Shown here in pieces: positions 22,803 through 31,796 of a stretch of 34,820 nt of DNA (positions are counted from its first letter, which is position 1; each line of letters starts with the position of its first letter). Made by a program: the position numbers and the translations under genes. The notes under the pieces were generated by a model. The model was not told the DNA's origin. It saw only the letters and a list, made by a program, of their open reading frames with translations, and made no database searches. The DNA comes from an uncultured Oscillospiraceae bacterium (lineage in GTDB: Bacteria > Bacillota > Clostridia > Oscillospirales > Oscillospiraceae), in NCBI GenBank assembly GCA_910584835.1, contig CAJUEG010000024.1, positions 1 to 34,820 on the forward strand. The letters are read 5' to 3'.

Positions 22803-24539
22803 TCAGGTCTCCTTACTGACGCGGACATAAATTTTGGTGTATTCCCCCGCCCTGCTCTCCACGCTCAGCCCTGCCCGCTTGCCGTAGGCCAGCTTCAGCC
22901 GCCGGTTCACATTGCCCAGGCCGATGCCGGTCATGGAGGATTGGTCCGGCTTATCCCCGGGCTGGAGCGCGGCGCGGGCCTGATCTTCGGTCATGCCCAC
23001 GCCGTTATCGGTGATGGTGAGCACCAGCAGGTCCTCCTCCTCAAAGGCGTCCACCGTAATGGTCCCGAAAGAACCCTTGGGGACTACGCCGTGGAAGATG
23101 GCGTTTTCCACCAGGGGCTGCAGGGTGAATTTGATGAGCTTGTATTGGCGCAGCTCCTGGGGTACGCTGCAGATATACTCAAAGGCCCCCATGTAGCGGA
23201 TGGACTGGATGCTGATATAGTCGTCCAGCAGGGCCAGCTCCTCCGCCAGGGTGATCTTGTCCGACACCCCCTTGCTGATGTTGCGCAGCAGGTTCACCAG
23301 GCTCTTTACCATCTTCTCAATGCCGGTGTTTTTCTGCACCACCGCCATCCAGTGCACGGAGTTCAGCGTGTTGTAGAGAAAATGGGGGTTTACCTGGGAC
23401 TGGAGAAGGTCCATCTCGATTTTGGCCCGCTCATCGTGCAGAGCGATGGTTTCGGACAAAAGCTGCCGGAAGCCGAGCCCCAGCTCGTTGAGCCGGGCGC
23501 CGATCTCCCCCATTTCGCTGCGGGGCTTTTCCAGCTCCGGGTCAAAGGAGTAGTCGTTCATGGCGATGCGGTTGATCTTCTCCGTAATGCGGCGGATGGG
23601 GGTGGTGATGTAGTGGGTGAGAAGGCTGAGCACAAAGACGGCGATGAGCACGATCATCAAAATGACCGTCACTGCGGAAAACAGGATGTCGTGGTTGTCG
23701 GCCTGGAGCTGGGTCTGGTTGATGCAGCTGCACAGCGCCAGCCCCTTGACATGCAGGGGGTGGACCTGGAGGGAGTAGGACGTGCCGCCGTACTGGAATT
23801 CGCCGCCCTGCCCGGCGGCGGGGGGCAGCGATTCCACCAGCGGGGCGGCCCCCGGCGTGGTGAGGCGGTCCCCGGCCGCCGTCCGGACAAAAAAGAGGTT
23901 CAGGTCATTGTAGGGGGCCAGCACATCGACGATGACATTGGGGCTCAGCTCAATGTAGACATAGCCCAGCCGGTTGGAGGCATAGCCGTACACGGGGGAA
24001 AACAGGGCGAAGCAGTCCGACCGGTGGAGGTTCAGGGAGGGGTACAGCCGGTGAAAGCCGGAGGGTTCCTCCTCCTTCCAGGCCCGGAACTGCTCCGAGT
24101 CCAGCAGGTTGGCCAGGTCCCGCAGGCCGCCGTCGTAGGCGGTGACGGCGGTGACATACACCCCTTCCTCGTTGAAAACCACCAGGCGGTTGATGTAGCT
24201 GTCGATGGGGGAGGTGCGCAGGTAGACATTGATGGCGTTCTGGGCGCTGAGGGCGGCGGCCACCGCCCTGGGAGTGCCGGGGGCCTGATTCAGGGCGTTG
24301 GTCACCCGCCCGGAGCTGCTGCAATAGGACTGGAGGGTCTGCACCTGCGCCAGGCAGTCGTCCAGCCGGGCGGCGATGGTGCCGGCGTTGAGCTGGTCGA
24401 TCTGGGCGATTTTGTCGGAGATAATCCGCTGCATGGATTGGTAGAGATACAGGCTGCTTCCCAGCCCCACGGCCACCACGCACAGCACCGTGCACAGGAT
24501 AATTTTGGAGCGGATTCCCCAATAGCGCTTTTTCTCCAC
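22803..24539 (-). CDS. YesM-type sensor histidine kinase
   Basis: The protein (578 residues from the GTG at 24539) has a first membrane helix near residues 11-33 and a large extracytoplasmic sensor part. A second helix follows (AVTVILMIVLIAVFVLSLL), then HAMP, the His_kinase domain with QSQVNPHFLYNTLNS (phosphorylated H386) and an ATPase domain (QPLVENAIFHG, DNGVGM, GIGLGNVNRRL). An upstream ATG at 24581 would add 14 residues but lies upstream of the likely transcription start, inside the promoter spacer, so GTG is preferred. It should sense an extracellular sugar or a loaded binding protein and phosphorylate the AraC-type regulator encoded 18 bases downstream. Confidence 0.9.
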   Translation of the reverse strand: MEKKRYWGIRSKIILCTVLCVVAVGLGSSLYLYQSMQRIISDKIAQIDQLNAGTIAARLDDCLAQVQTLQSYCSSSGRVTNALNQAPGTPRAVAAALSAQNAINVYLRTSPIDSYINRLVVFNEEGVYVTAVTAYDGGLRDLANLLDSEQFRAWKEEEPSGFHRLYPSLNLHRSDCFALFSPVYGYASNRLGYVYIELSPNVIVDVLAPYNDLNLFFVRTAAGDRLTTPGAAPLVESLPPAAGQGGEFQYGGTSYSLQVHPLHVKGLALCSCINQTQLQADNHDILFSAVTVILMIVLIAVFVLSLLTHYITTPIRRITEKINRIAMNDYSFDPELEKPRSEMGEIGARLNELGLGFRQLLSETIALHDERAKIEMDLLQSQVNPHFLYNTLNSVHWMAVVQKNTGIEKMVKSLVNLLRNISKGVSDKITLAEELALLDDYISIQSIRYMGAFEYICSVPQELRQYKLIKFTLQPLVENAIFHGVVPKGSFGTITVDAFEEEDLLVLTITDNGVGMTEDQARAALQPGDKPDQSSMTGIGLGNVNRRLKLAYGKRAGLSVESRAGEYTKIYVRVSKET

Positions 24540-24569
24540 GCACCCCTGCCCCCCGCTGTTTTTAGAAAA

Positions 24570-24598
24570 AGTATACCGCATTTCCCCGGCCGGCGCAA
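24570..24598 (-). promoter_or_regulatory. Promoter of the histidine kinase-response regulator operon
   Basis: On the minus strand, TTGCGC (complement of 24593-24598) and TATACT (complement of 24570-24575) are 17 bases apart. Transcription would start near 24563, downstream of the ATG at 24581, which supports the GTG start of the kinase. Confidence 0.68.
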
Positions 24599-24620
24599 TC
24601 CAAATTTGTAGAATAATACA

Positions 24621-24722
24621 ACTTTCGAGAATTTTTCAGCCCGCTGAGGGACAGTCGAAAAGTTTTTTAATCATTTTCTGTAGTTTTGGCCTTTTACAAC
24701 CCGGACCGCCATGAGTTACAAT
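24621..24722 (+). promoter_or_regulatory. Promoter region of the ABC importer operon
   Basis: TTTACA (24693-24698) and TACAAT (24717-24722) are separated by 18 bases. Upstream, ACTTTCGA (24621-24628) and TCGAAAAGT (24655-24663) form an imperfect inverted repeat in AT-rich DNA, a possible site for the AraC-type response regulator. The regulator site is inference. Confidence 0.6.
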
Positions 24723-24773
24723 ACGTCCATAGGAAACCCTGGCACAAAACTACATAGTTTAGGAGTGGATATG

Positions 24774-26111
24774 ATGAAAAAACTTCTGTCCCTAGTCTTG
24801 GCGGGCGCTATGTGCCTGAGCCTGCTGGCCGGCTGCACCACCGGCGGCACCCCCGATCCCACCGGCACCCCCGCTCCCCCGGCCACCAATCCGCCGGCCG
24901 AGCAGAGCGAGACCCCCAACGAGCCCGCCGAGCTCACCGGCACCCTGAAGGTGTCCCTGTGGGATCTGGCGGCCGACCCCATTTTCGCCTCCGTCATCAA
25001 GGCTTTTGAGAATGCCAACCCCGGCGTCACGGTGGAGCCCATCGACATTCCCTCCGCGGACTACGGCACCAAGCTGTCCGTCATGCTCAACGGCGGCAGC
25101 GACGTGGACGTGTTCTGGGTGAAGGACGCCAACACCATCTACCCCATCGCCAAGCGGGGCCAGATGGCCGACCTGAGCAGTTACATCGCCCGGGACAGCC
25201 TGGATCTGGGCATTTACAACGGCCTGGCCGAGAACTTCAACATCGATGGCAAGCAGGTCGGCATCCCCTTCCGCACCGACTACTACATCCTGTTCTACAA
25301 CAAGGACATCTTTGACGCCGCCGGCGTGGAGTACCCCTCCAACGACATGACCTGGGCCGAGTTCGAGGAGCTGGCCAAGAAGGTGACCATGGGCGAGGGC
25401 GTAGACAAGAAGTACGGCGCCTACTTCCACACCTGGCAGGCCTGCGTTGAGAACTGGGCCGTCCAGGACGGGCAGCACACCATCATGGACACCGACTACA
25501 GCTTCTTCAAGCCCTACTACGAGATGGTCCTGCGGATGCAGAACGATGACAAGACCTGCATGGATTACGGCACCGTGAAGACGGCGAACCTCCACTACAG
25601 CGGCGTGTTCTCCGATGGCTCCGTGGCCATGATGCCCATGGGCACCTGGTTCTCTGCCACCATGATCGACAAGATCAACAAGGGCGAGAGCTCTGTCAAC
25701 TGGGGCATCGCCACCCTGCCCCATCCCGACAATGTAGAGGCCGGCTACACCGTGGGCGCCACCACCCCTATCTGCATTAACGAGGCCAGCCCCAACAAGG
25801 ATCTGGCCTGGGAGTTCGTGAAGTTCGTGTGCGGCCCCGAGGGGGCGGCCACAGTGGCCGGCCTGGGCGGCGTGCCCGCCCTGCTGGACGACGCCACCCT
25901 GAAGGTGATCTCCAGTGTGGACGGCTATCCCGAGGGCGCGCTGGAGGCCCTCCAGGTGAAGAACATCGCCCTGGACCGCCCCATCGCCGACAAGGTGTCC
26001 GAGATCGATCAGATGCTGGGTGAGCAGCACAGCCTCATCATGCTGGGCGAAAGCGACCTCGACACCGTTCTGGCCGATATGGCCGAGCAGTCCAAGTCCA
26101 TTCAGGGCTGA
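24774..26111 (+). CDS. ABC sugar importer, substrate-binding lipoprotein
   Basis: The 445-residue protein is an extracellular solute-binding protein of the carbohydrate (family 1) type. A lipoprotein signal ends in LLAG with C21 as the lipid-bearing cysteine. A low-complexity Pro/Thr linker follows, then the binding fold (LKVSLWDLAADPIFASVIKAFENANPGV, later YYILFYNKDIFDAAGVEYPS and FVKFVCGPEGAATVAG). ATG codons occur at 24771 and 24774; AGGAG (24761-24765) spaces better to 24774. It is the first gene of the importer operon. Given GH88 and DhuI-like genes downstream, unsaturated or uronate-containing oligosaccharides are the likely ligand. Confidence 0.92.
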   Translation: MKKLLSLVLAGAMCLSLLAGCTTGGTPDPTGTPAPPATNPPAEQSETPNEPAELTGTLKVSLWDLAADPIFASVIKAFENANPGVTVEPIDIPSADYGTKLSVMLNGGSDVDVFWVKDANTIYPIAKRGQMADLSSYIARDSLDLGIYNGLAENFNIDGKQVGIPFRTDYYILFYNKDIFDAAGVEYPSNDMTWAEFEELAKKVTMGEGVDKKYGAYFHTWQACVENWAVQDGQHTIMDTDYSFFKPYYEMVLRMQNDDKTCMDYGTVKTANLHYSGVFSDGSVAMMPMGTWFSATMIDKINKGESSVNWGIATLPHPDNVEAGYTVGATTPICINEASPNKDLAWEFVKFVCGPEGAATVAGLGGVPALLDDATLKVISSVDGYPEGALEALQVKNIALDRPIADKVSEIDQMLGEQHSLIMLGESDLDTVLADMAEQSKSIQG

Positions 26112-26132
26112 TTTAAACCGGCTCGCAGCGAG

Positions 26133-26160
26133 AAGGGGCAGGACCCTGGTCCTGTCCCTT
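26133..26160 (+). repeat. Hairpin between binding-protein and permease genes
   Basis: A 12- to 13-bp stem (26133-26145 with 26148-26160, one G-U) follows the binding-protein gene by 21 bases and has no T-run. Such hairpins often protect the abundant binding-protein mRNA while reducing read-through into permease genes. Confidence 0.65.
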
Positions 26161-26192
26161 CCTCCGCATCCAAAGAATAGGAGGAGAAACCT

Positions 26193-27122
26193 ATGGCGGT
26201 CAAGGAAAAGACGGAGCGAAAGGCCCGGCCCTCCCGCAAGGGCGGCATGACACTGAGGCAGCGCCGGACGCTGGTGGGCCTTTCCTTCATTACCCCCAAC
26301 TTCATCGGCTTTTTTGTGCTCAACCTTATCCCGATCCTGTTTGCCCTGCTGCTGTGCTTCAACCGGTGGGACGGCTTCAACCCCATGGAGTTTGTGGGGC
26401 TGGACAACTTCAGGTACATTTTTACCCACAAGGTGTTCCAGCAGGCGGTCGTCAAGACCGTTATTTTCACCGTGTGCTCCGTGGTCATCACCATGCTGCT
26501 CTCCCTGGGGCTGGCGGTGCTCATCAATCAGAAGCTCAAGGGTATCGGCATCTTCCGCACCGCCATCTTTTTCCCCTACGTGGCCTCGGTGGTGGCGGTG
26601 GCCGCGGTATGGCAGATGCTGTTTCAAAAGGATATGGGCCTCATCAATGAGATCCTCCGGGTCCTGGGCGTGTCTGACCCTCCCGGCTGGTTTGCCTCCA
26701 CCAAGTGGGCCCTGCCTGGGGTGATCATCGTGAACATCTGGAAGAACATGGGGTATTACATGATCATCTACCTGGCGGCCCTTCAGGATATCCCCACCTC
26801 CCTGGTGGAGGCGGGGATGATCGACGGGGCCACCGCGTGGCAGCGGTTCTGGCGCATCAAATGGCCCCTGCTGCGCAACGCCACCTTCTTTGTGGTCATG
26901 ATGCTGACCATCAACAGCTTCAAGTCCTTTGACCTGATTTACGCCCTCACCGAGGGAGGGCCGGGCACCGCCACCACCCTGCTGTCCCAGTATATCTACA
27001 ACCAGTCCTTTATATCCTGGGACTACGGCCGGGCCAGCGCGGCGGCCATGGTGCTGTTTGCCATCGTGGCGGTGATCACCCTGTTCCAGTTCCGGCTGGA
27101 AAAGAAATTCTCCAATGATTGA
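26193..27122 (+). CDS. ABC sugar importer permease (MalF/LacF-like)
   Basis: The 309-residue protein is an inner-membrane permease with about six helices. The EAA loop that docks the ATPase is seen as EAGMIDGATAWQRFWRIKWPLL near residue 210. The basic N-terminal tail precedes the first helix (GLSFITPNFIGFFVLNLIPILFALL). TAGGAGGAGA gives the ribosome-binding site. It pairs with the next permease to form the channel. No ATPase gene is present in the window; such CUT1 importers in Firmicutes usually share one ATPase (MsmK/UgpC-type) encoded elsewhere. Confidence 0.94.
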   Translation: MAVKEKTERKARPSRKGGMTLRQRRTLVGLSFITPNFIGFFVLNLIPILFALLLCFNRWDGFNPMEFVGLDNFRYIFTHKVFQQAVVKTVIFTVCSVVITMLLSLGLAVLINQKLKGIGIFRTAIFFPYVASVVAVAAVWQMLFQKDMGLINEILRVLGVSDPPGWFASTKWALPGVIIVNIWKNMGYYMIIYLAALQDIPTSLVEAGMIDGATAWQRFWRIKWPLLRNATFFVVMMLTINSFKSFDLIYALTEGGPGTATTLLSQYIYNQSFISWDYGRASAAAMVLFAIVAVITLFQFRLEKKFSND

Positions 27123-27136
27123 GGGAGGGGAGCCTT

Positions 27137-27970
27137 ATGCTGAACAAAATACCCGTCTGGAGAAAAGTGCTTTTGTATGTGGTCCTCATCCTCATCTGCC
27201 TTGTCACCCTGCTGCCCCTGCTGTGGATGCTCAGCTCGTCTTTGAAGCTGGACAAGGATGTGTTCCGCATCCCCATCGAGTGGATTCCCAGCGACCCGGC
27301 CTGGAGCAACTACCAGCGCATCTGGGACCAGGTGCCCATGCTCCGCTTTACCTTTAACACGTTTAAAATCACCATTATCACCACCATCATCCAGGTGTTC
27401 ACCTGCTCCTTCGCCGCCTACGGCTTCGCCAAGTGCCAGTTCCGGGGCCGGAACCTGCTGTTCCTCATCTACGTGGCCACCATCGCCGTGCCCTGGCAGG
27501 TGTACATGCTGCCCCAGTACAGCATGATGAACAACGTGTTCCACATGGTGGACACCCACGCCGTGCTGATCCTGCTCCACTCCTTTGACGCCTTCGGCGT
27601 GTTCCTGCTGCGGCAGTTCTGCATGGGCATACCCAACGAGCTGCTGGAGGCCGCCCGCATTGACGGCCTGAGCGAATATGGGGTGTACCGCAAGATCGTC
27701 CTGCCCCAGATGGGGCCGTCCATCGCCACCCTGGTGATCTTCACCTTCGTCACCAACTGGAACGACTTCATGGGGCCCATGATCTATCTCAACAGCACGG
27801 AGCTGAAAACGGTGCAGCTGGGCATCCGGATGTTCATGGGCCAGTACTCCACCGAATACGGCCTGATTATGGCCGCCAGCGTGGTGTCCCTCATCCCGGT
27901 TGTCATTGTGTTCCTCATTTTCCAGAAGCAGTTTGTCCAGGGCATTGCCACCAGCGGCTTGAAGGGGTGA
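27137..27970 (+). CDS. ABC sugar importer permease (MalG/LacG-like)
   Basis: The 277-residue protein is the second permease, with about six helices and the EAA loop ELLEAARIDGLSEYGVYRKIVLPQM near residue 175. It starts with a short tail and a strong first helix (VLLYVVLILICLVTLLPLLWML). The ATG at 27137 follows a GAGGGAGGGGAG ribosome-binding site; an in-frame TTG at 27119 overlapping the previous stop is less likely. It lies 14 bases after the first permease gene and 5 bases before the DUF2264 gene. Confidence 0.94.
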   Translation: MLNKIPVWRKVLLYVVLILICLVTLLPLLWMLSSSLKLDKDVFRIPIEWIPSDPAWSNYQRIWDQVPMLRFTFNTFKITIITTIIQVFTCSFAAYGFAKCQFRGRNLLFLIYVATIAVPWQVYMLPQYSMMNNVFHMVDTHAVLILLHSFDAFGVFLLRQFCMGIPNELLEAARIDGLSEYGVYRKIVLPQMGPSIATLVIFTFVTNWNDFMGPMIYLNSTELKTVQLGIRMFMGQYSTEYGLIMAASVVSLIPVVIVFLIFQKQFVQGIATSGLKG

Positions 27971-27975
27971 GAGGA

Positions 27976-29718
27976 ATGGCCTGCTTTGACCTGCCGGTCC
28001 ATAAAAACCCTCTGCGCACCCGGGCGGACGTGGAGCGGGCCCTGCTGCAGCTGCTGGAGCCGGCGAGGGGGCGCTTTACAGAGGGAAACGCCGGGTTGAA
28101 GCTGGGCGCCCACGCCGCCCAATACGGGGAGCGCTCCGCCCGGATGGAGGCGTTTTCCCGGATGCTGTGGGGGCTGGCCCCCCTGTGGGCATCCGGGGGA
28201 GGGGAGGAGTGGCTTCCCCTGTTCCGGGAGGGGCTGGCAAACGGCGCCGACCCCGCCCATCCGGCCTGCTGGGGAAGGCTGTCCGACTACGACCAGAAGG
28301 TGGTGGAGACGGCGGCCATCGCCGCCGCCCTGCTGCTGTGCGGGGAGCGGATGGACTTTACCCCGCGGGAGGCCCAAAACCTCCACAGCTGGCTGGCGGG
28401 GGCGGACGGGCTTAATCTGCCCCAGAACAACTGGCTGTTTTTCCGGGTGCTTATCCAGACGGCCTTCCGGCACATGGGCTGGGCGTGGAACGAGAGGCAG
28501 CTGGCGGAGGACCTGGCCAAGCTGGACGGCTGGTATCTGGGCGGGGGCTGGTACTGCGACGGCGAACCCAGCCAGATGGACTACTATATCCCCTTCGGGA
28601 TGCACTACTACGGCCTGATCTGCGCCTGGGCGATGGAACGGGACGACCCGGAGCGCAGCCGCGTGTTCAAGGAGCGGGCGGCGGAATTTGCCGGGGACTT
28701 CCTGTACTGGTTTGAGGACGGCGGACGGGCGGTGCCCTTCGGCCGCAGCCAGACCTACCGCTTTGCCCAGGGGGCGTTCTTCTCCGCCCTGGCCCTGGCG
28801 GGGGTGGAGGCGGTCCCCTGGGGCGTGATGAAGTCCCGGGTGCTGGGCAATCTCCGGGACTGGCTGTCCCAGCCCATTTTTGACTCCGGCGGACTTTTGA
28901 CCGTGGGGTACGGCTATCCCAACCTGTTTATGAGCGAGCAATACAACGCGCCCGGCTCTCCTTACTGGGCGCTGAAGGCGTTTTTGTGCCTGGCCCTGCC
29001 GGAGGACCATCCGTTCTGGAGGGCGGAGGAGGCCGTCCCTGCGCTGGAGCCCCTCCATGCCATCCCGCCCGCCCGGATGCTGGCGGCGCGGGACGAGACC
29101 CAGGTGCAGCTCTTCCCCGCCGGACAGCACTGCGTGAACGAGCTGGGGCGCTGCGCGGCCAAGTATGAAAAGCTGGTGTACTCCAGCCGGTTTGGCTTCT
29201 CCGTCCCCAGGGGGGACTCCCTGGAGGAGGGGGCCTTCGACTGCTGCCTGGCGGTGTCCGAGGCAGGGCAGAACCGCTGGCGGATGCAGCGGGGATTTGA
29301 GGACTTCCGGCTGGAGAAAGACCGGTACTGGCGGAAATTCTCCCCCCTGCCCGGGGTGACGGTGGAGGTGACGGTGACCCCGGACTTCCCCGCCCACCGG
29401 CGGGAGTACGTCATCACCACCGACCGGCCCATCGACGTGGCGGACGGCGGCTTTGCCATTCCCGCCGAGGACGGGGACGGCAGGCCGCTCAGCCCCGGCA
29501 TGGTGGAGTGGGAGGCCCGCGGCGTGGCGGTCCGCGCCCCCTGGGGGACCAGCGCCATCCGCTGCCTGTCCGGCGCGGGGGAGCCGGTGCTGGTGAAGGC
29601 GTGGCCCAACACCAACCTGCTCCATCCCCTCACCCGCATTCCCACCGTCCGGCTGTCCCTTCCGCCGGGAGTCCATCGGTTTGCCACCCTGGTGACGGGG
29701 GCGGTGCCCGGGGGCTGA
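27976..29718 (+). CDS. DUF2264 family protein
   Basis: The 580-residue protein matches DUF2264: an N-terminal all-helical part rich in aromatic residues (LPQNNWLFFRVLIQTAFRHMG, WYLGGGWYCDGEPSQMDYYIPF, RAVPFGRSQTYRFAQ) and a C-terminal beta-rich domain. The shape resembles alpha/alpha-toroid polysaccharide-active enzymes, but its reaction is not established. There is no signal peptide, so it acts in the cytoplasm on imported material. It follows the permease by 5 bases. A GTG at 27967 overlapping the permease stop is an alternative start. Context suggests work on uronate oligosaccharides, as an inference. Confidence 0.88.
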   Translation: MACFDLPVHKNPLRTRADVERALLQLLEPARGRFTEGNAGLKLGAHAAQYGERSARMEAFSRMLWGLAPLWASGGGEEWLPLFREGLANGADPAHPACWGRLSDYDQKVVETAAIAAALLLCGERMDFTPREAQNLHSWLAGADGLNLPQNNWLFFRVLIQTAFRHMGWAWNERQLAEDLAKLDGWYLGGGWYCDGEPSQMDYYIPFGMHYYGLICAWAMERDDPERSRVFKERAAEFAGDFLYWFEDGGRAVPFGRSQTYRFAQGAFFSALALAGVEAVPWGVMKSRVLGNLRDWLSQPIFDSGGLLTVGYGYPNLFMSEQYNAPGSPYWALKAFLCLALPEDHPFWRAEEAVPALEPLHAIPPARMLAARDETQVQLFPAGQHCVNELGRCAAKYEKLVYSSRFGFSVPRGDSLEEGAFDCCLAVSEAGQNRWRMQRGFEDFRLEKDRYWRKFSPLPGVTVEVTVTPDFPAHRREYVITTDRPIDVADGGFAIPAEDGDGRPLSPGMVEWEARGVAVRAPWGTSAIRCLSGAGEPVLVKAWPNTNLLHPLTRIPTVRLSLPPGVHRFATLVTGAVPGG

Positions 29719-29759
29719 GCGCCGCGGGGAGACAGGCGGACGGCCAATACAACGAACAG

Positions 29760-29797
29760 CCGCTGATCAACTCCCGGTGCGCGGATTTGATCAGCGG
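29760..29797 (+). repeat. Inverted repeat between DUF2264 and GH88 genes
   Basis: CCGCTGATCAA (29760-29770) and TTGATCAGCGG (29787-29797) form a perfect 11-bp stem with a 16-base loop. There is no T-run. It ends 18 bases before the AAGGAGG of the next gene and may tune mRNA stability or translation. Confidence 0.6.
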
Positions 29798-29829
29798 TTC
29801 CATGGTCAAACAAGAAGGAGGCTTATGTT

Positions 29830-31044
29830 ATGGACGAAGGAAGGGCGGGCTGCTCCAACCGGGAATGGCTGGACGGCGTGTACGGCAGGCTGCTGGCCAA
29901 AATGAAGGCGGAGTGCGCCCGCGTGGGGACCAACATCCCGTATACCACCGGCGAGGACGGGAGGTATCACGACATCACCGAGACGCCTTATGGGAGGACG
30001 CCGGACGGCAAGCCGTACCTGGGCAACTGGACCAACGGCTTCTGGCCGGGGATGCTGTGGCATATGTACCACGCCACCGGCGACGAGGCGTACAAGGCCG
30101 CCGCCGTGGGGGTGGAGGAACGGCTGGAGGCTGTGCTGGACGACCCGGAGTCGGTGGGCCACGACCTGGGATTTATGTTCCTCCAGTCCTCCGTGGCCAA
30201 TTACCGTCAGACCGGGAACGGGGAGGCAAGGCGGCGGGGGCTGCTGGCCGCGGCGGAGCTGGCCGCCCGATACAATATTGATGGGAAATTCATCCGCGCC
30301 TGGCCCGGCCCCCGGGACAGCGAACAGGGGAAACGGATGGGCGGGGGCGACATCCGGGGCTGGATGATCATCGACAGCATGATGAACCTGCCCCTGCTGT
30401 ACTGGGCGTCCGAGGAGCTGGACGATCCCCGCTTTGCCAAAATCGCCGTCAGCCACGCCAGGACCGCCCGGCAGCACATCGTCCGCCCCGACGGCAGCTG
30501 CAACCACATCGTGGCCTTTGACCCAGATACCGGCGAGTATCTCAACAACCCCGGCGGGCAGGGCTTCGGGCAGGGCTCGTCCTGGAGCCGGGGCCAGTCC
30601 TGGGCGGTGTACGGCTTTGCCCTGAGCTACCGTCACACCAAGGACCCCGCTTTCCTGGACGCCGCCAAGCAGTGCGCCCACTACTGCATCGCCAACATGG
30701 CCGTCGCGGACTGGCTGCCCCTGGTGGATTACCGCCAGCCCGCCCAGCCGCTGAAGTACGATTCCACCGCCGGCATGATCACCGCCTGCGGCCTGCTGGA
30801 GATCGCTGGGCATGTGGAGGAGAACGAGGCCCGGTTTTACACGGAGGCGGCCTATCGTATTCTTCGGGCCTGCGAAGCCAAGTTCGCCAACTGGGACCCG
30901 GAGCAGGACTCCATTATGACGGGAGGCACCTATTTCTATCACGACCCGGACGGCACAAACACCGAGGTGCCGATCATTTACGCCGACTATTTTTTGATTG
31001 AGGCCATCCTGCGCCTGAAAGGGGAAGACCTGTTCCAGTGGTGA
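29830..31044 (+). CDS. Unsaturated glucuronyl hydrolase, glycoside hydrolase family 88
   Basis: The 404-residue enzyme belongs to GH88, which releases unsaturated uronic acid from disaccharides made by polysaccharide lyases. The catalytic aspartates are recognisable as D112 in HDLGFMF and D182 in IIDSMMNLPLLYWAS, matching the two essential aspartates (D88 and D149) of Bacillus UGL. The SWSRGQSWAVYGFALSYR and WLPLVDYRQPA segments are also family-typical. No signal peptide is present, so it works in the cytoplasm. AAGGAGG (29815-29821) is 8 bases upstream. With the DhuI-like isomerase next door it forms a glycosaminoglycan-type unsaturated-uronate pathway. Confidence 0.92.
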   Translation: MDEGRAGCSNREWLDGVYGRLLAKMKAECARVGTNIPYTTGEDGRYHDITETPYGRTPDGKPYLGNWTNGFWPGMLWHMYHATGDEAYKAAAVGVEERLEAVLDDPESVGHDLGFMFLQSSVANYRQTGNGEARRRGLLAAAELAARYNIDGKFIRAWPGPRDSEQGKRMGGGDIRGWMIIDSMMNLPLLYWASEELDDPRFAKIAVSHARTARQHIVRPDGSCNHIVAFDPDTGEYLNNPGGQGFGQGSSWSRGQSWAVYGFALSYRHTKDPAFLDAAKQCAHYCIANMAVADWLPLVDYRQPAQPLKYDSTAGMITACGLLEIAGHVEENEARFYTEAAYRILRACEAKFANWDPEQDSIMTGGTYFYHDPDGTNTEVPIIYADYFLIEAILRLKGEDLFQW

Positions 31045-31071
31045 TCCCGGCGGCGGACGGCCTTGCGCCCG

Positions 31072-31134
31072 GCCCGTCCCCGCGGCGGCCCGCGCGGCGG
31101 GGGAGCCGCGCCCGTCTTGCCCGCGGGGACGGGC
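31072..31134 (+). repeat. Compound GC-rich hairpin between GH88 and isomerase genes
   Basis: A perfect 14-bp outer stem (31072-31085 with 31121-31134) encloses GCGCGGC/GCCGCGC with a GGGGGA loop. It ends 8 bases before the AAGGAGGA of the isomerase gene and lacks a T-run, so it is more likely a stability or processing structure than a terminator. Confidence 0.65.
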
Positions 31135-31156
31135 AGCGTTAAAAGGAGGAAATATG

Positions 31157-31792
31157 ATGAAAATCGCACTTATCAACGAAAACAGCCAGGCGGCCAAAAA
31201 CGGCGTCATCCTGGCGGCGCTGAAAAAAGTGGTGGAGCCCATGGGCCACACGGTGGACAACTACGGGATGTACGCCCCGGACGATGCGGCCCAGCTTACC
31301 TACGTCCAGTGCGGCATTCTGGGGGCGCTGCTGCTGAACAGCGGTGCGGCGGACTTTGTGGTCACCGGCTGCGGCACCGGGGAGGGGGCCATGCTGGCCA
31401 TGAACAGCTTCCCCGGCGTGATCTGCGGCCATGTGGAGGACCCGGTGGACGCCTACACCTTTGCCCACGTGAACGACGGCAACGCCGTGGCCATGCCCTT
31501 CGCAAAGGGGTTTGGCTGGGGCGGCGAGCTGAATCTGGAATATGTTTTTGAGAAGCTGTTCGGCTTCGGCCACGGCCAGGGATATCCCCCGGAGCGGGTG
31601 GAGCCCGAGATGCGCAACAAGCGGATTCTGGACGAGGTGCGGGCCAGGACGCTGCGGCCCCTTGTGGACGGGCTGAGGGAGCTGGATCAGGAGCTGGTCA
31701 AGGGCGCCGTCGCGGGGGCCCGCTTCCGGGAGCTGTTCTTTGCCGGCTGCAGGGACCAGGCCATCGCGGATTACGTCAGGGAACTGCTATAA
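31157..31792 (+). CDS. dhuI: RpiB/LacA-family isomerase, DhuI-like (unsaturated-uronate pathway)
   Basis: The 211-residue protein is of the RpiB/LacA/LacB isomerase family, with MKIALINENSQAAKN at the start and the active-site loop DFVVTGCGTGEGAMLAMNS. The C-terminal extension beyond the ribose-5-phosphate isomerase core (about 150 residues) makes it the length of streptococcal DhuI, which converts 4-deoxy-5-ketouronate from glycosaminoglycan fragments to 3-deoxy-D-glycero-2,5-hexodiulosonate. The GH88 gene upstream produces this substrate. ATGs at 31154 and 31157 are both in frame; AAGGAGGA (31143-31150) fits 31157. The partner reductase DhuD is not in the window. The DhuI call rests on context and length. 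Confidence 0.78.
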   Translation: MKIALINENSQAAKNGVILAALKKVVEPMGHTVDNYGMYAPDDAAQLTYVQCGILGALLLNSGAADFVVTGCGTGEGAMLAMNSFPGVICGHVEDPVDAYTFAHVNDGNAVAMPFAKGFGWGGELNLEYVFEKLFGFGHGQGYPPERVEPEMRNKRILDEVRARTLRPLVDGLRELDQELVKGAVAGARFRELFFAGCRDQAIADYVRELL

Positions 31793-31796
31793 AAAT

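Noticed and set aside
22941..24611. Plus-strand frame of 556 codons opposite the histidine kinase
   Set aside because: The minus strand encodes a full sensor kinase with all motifs; the plus translation has Gly/His/Val-rich shadow composition.
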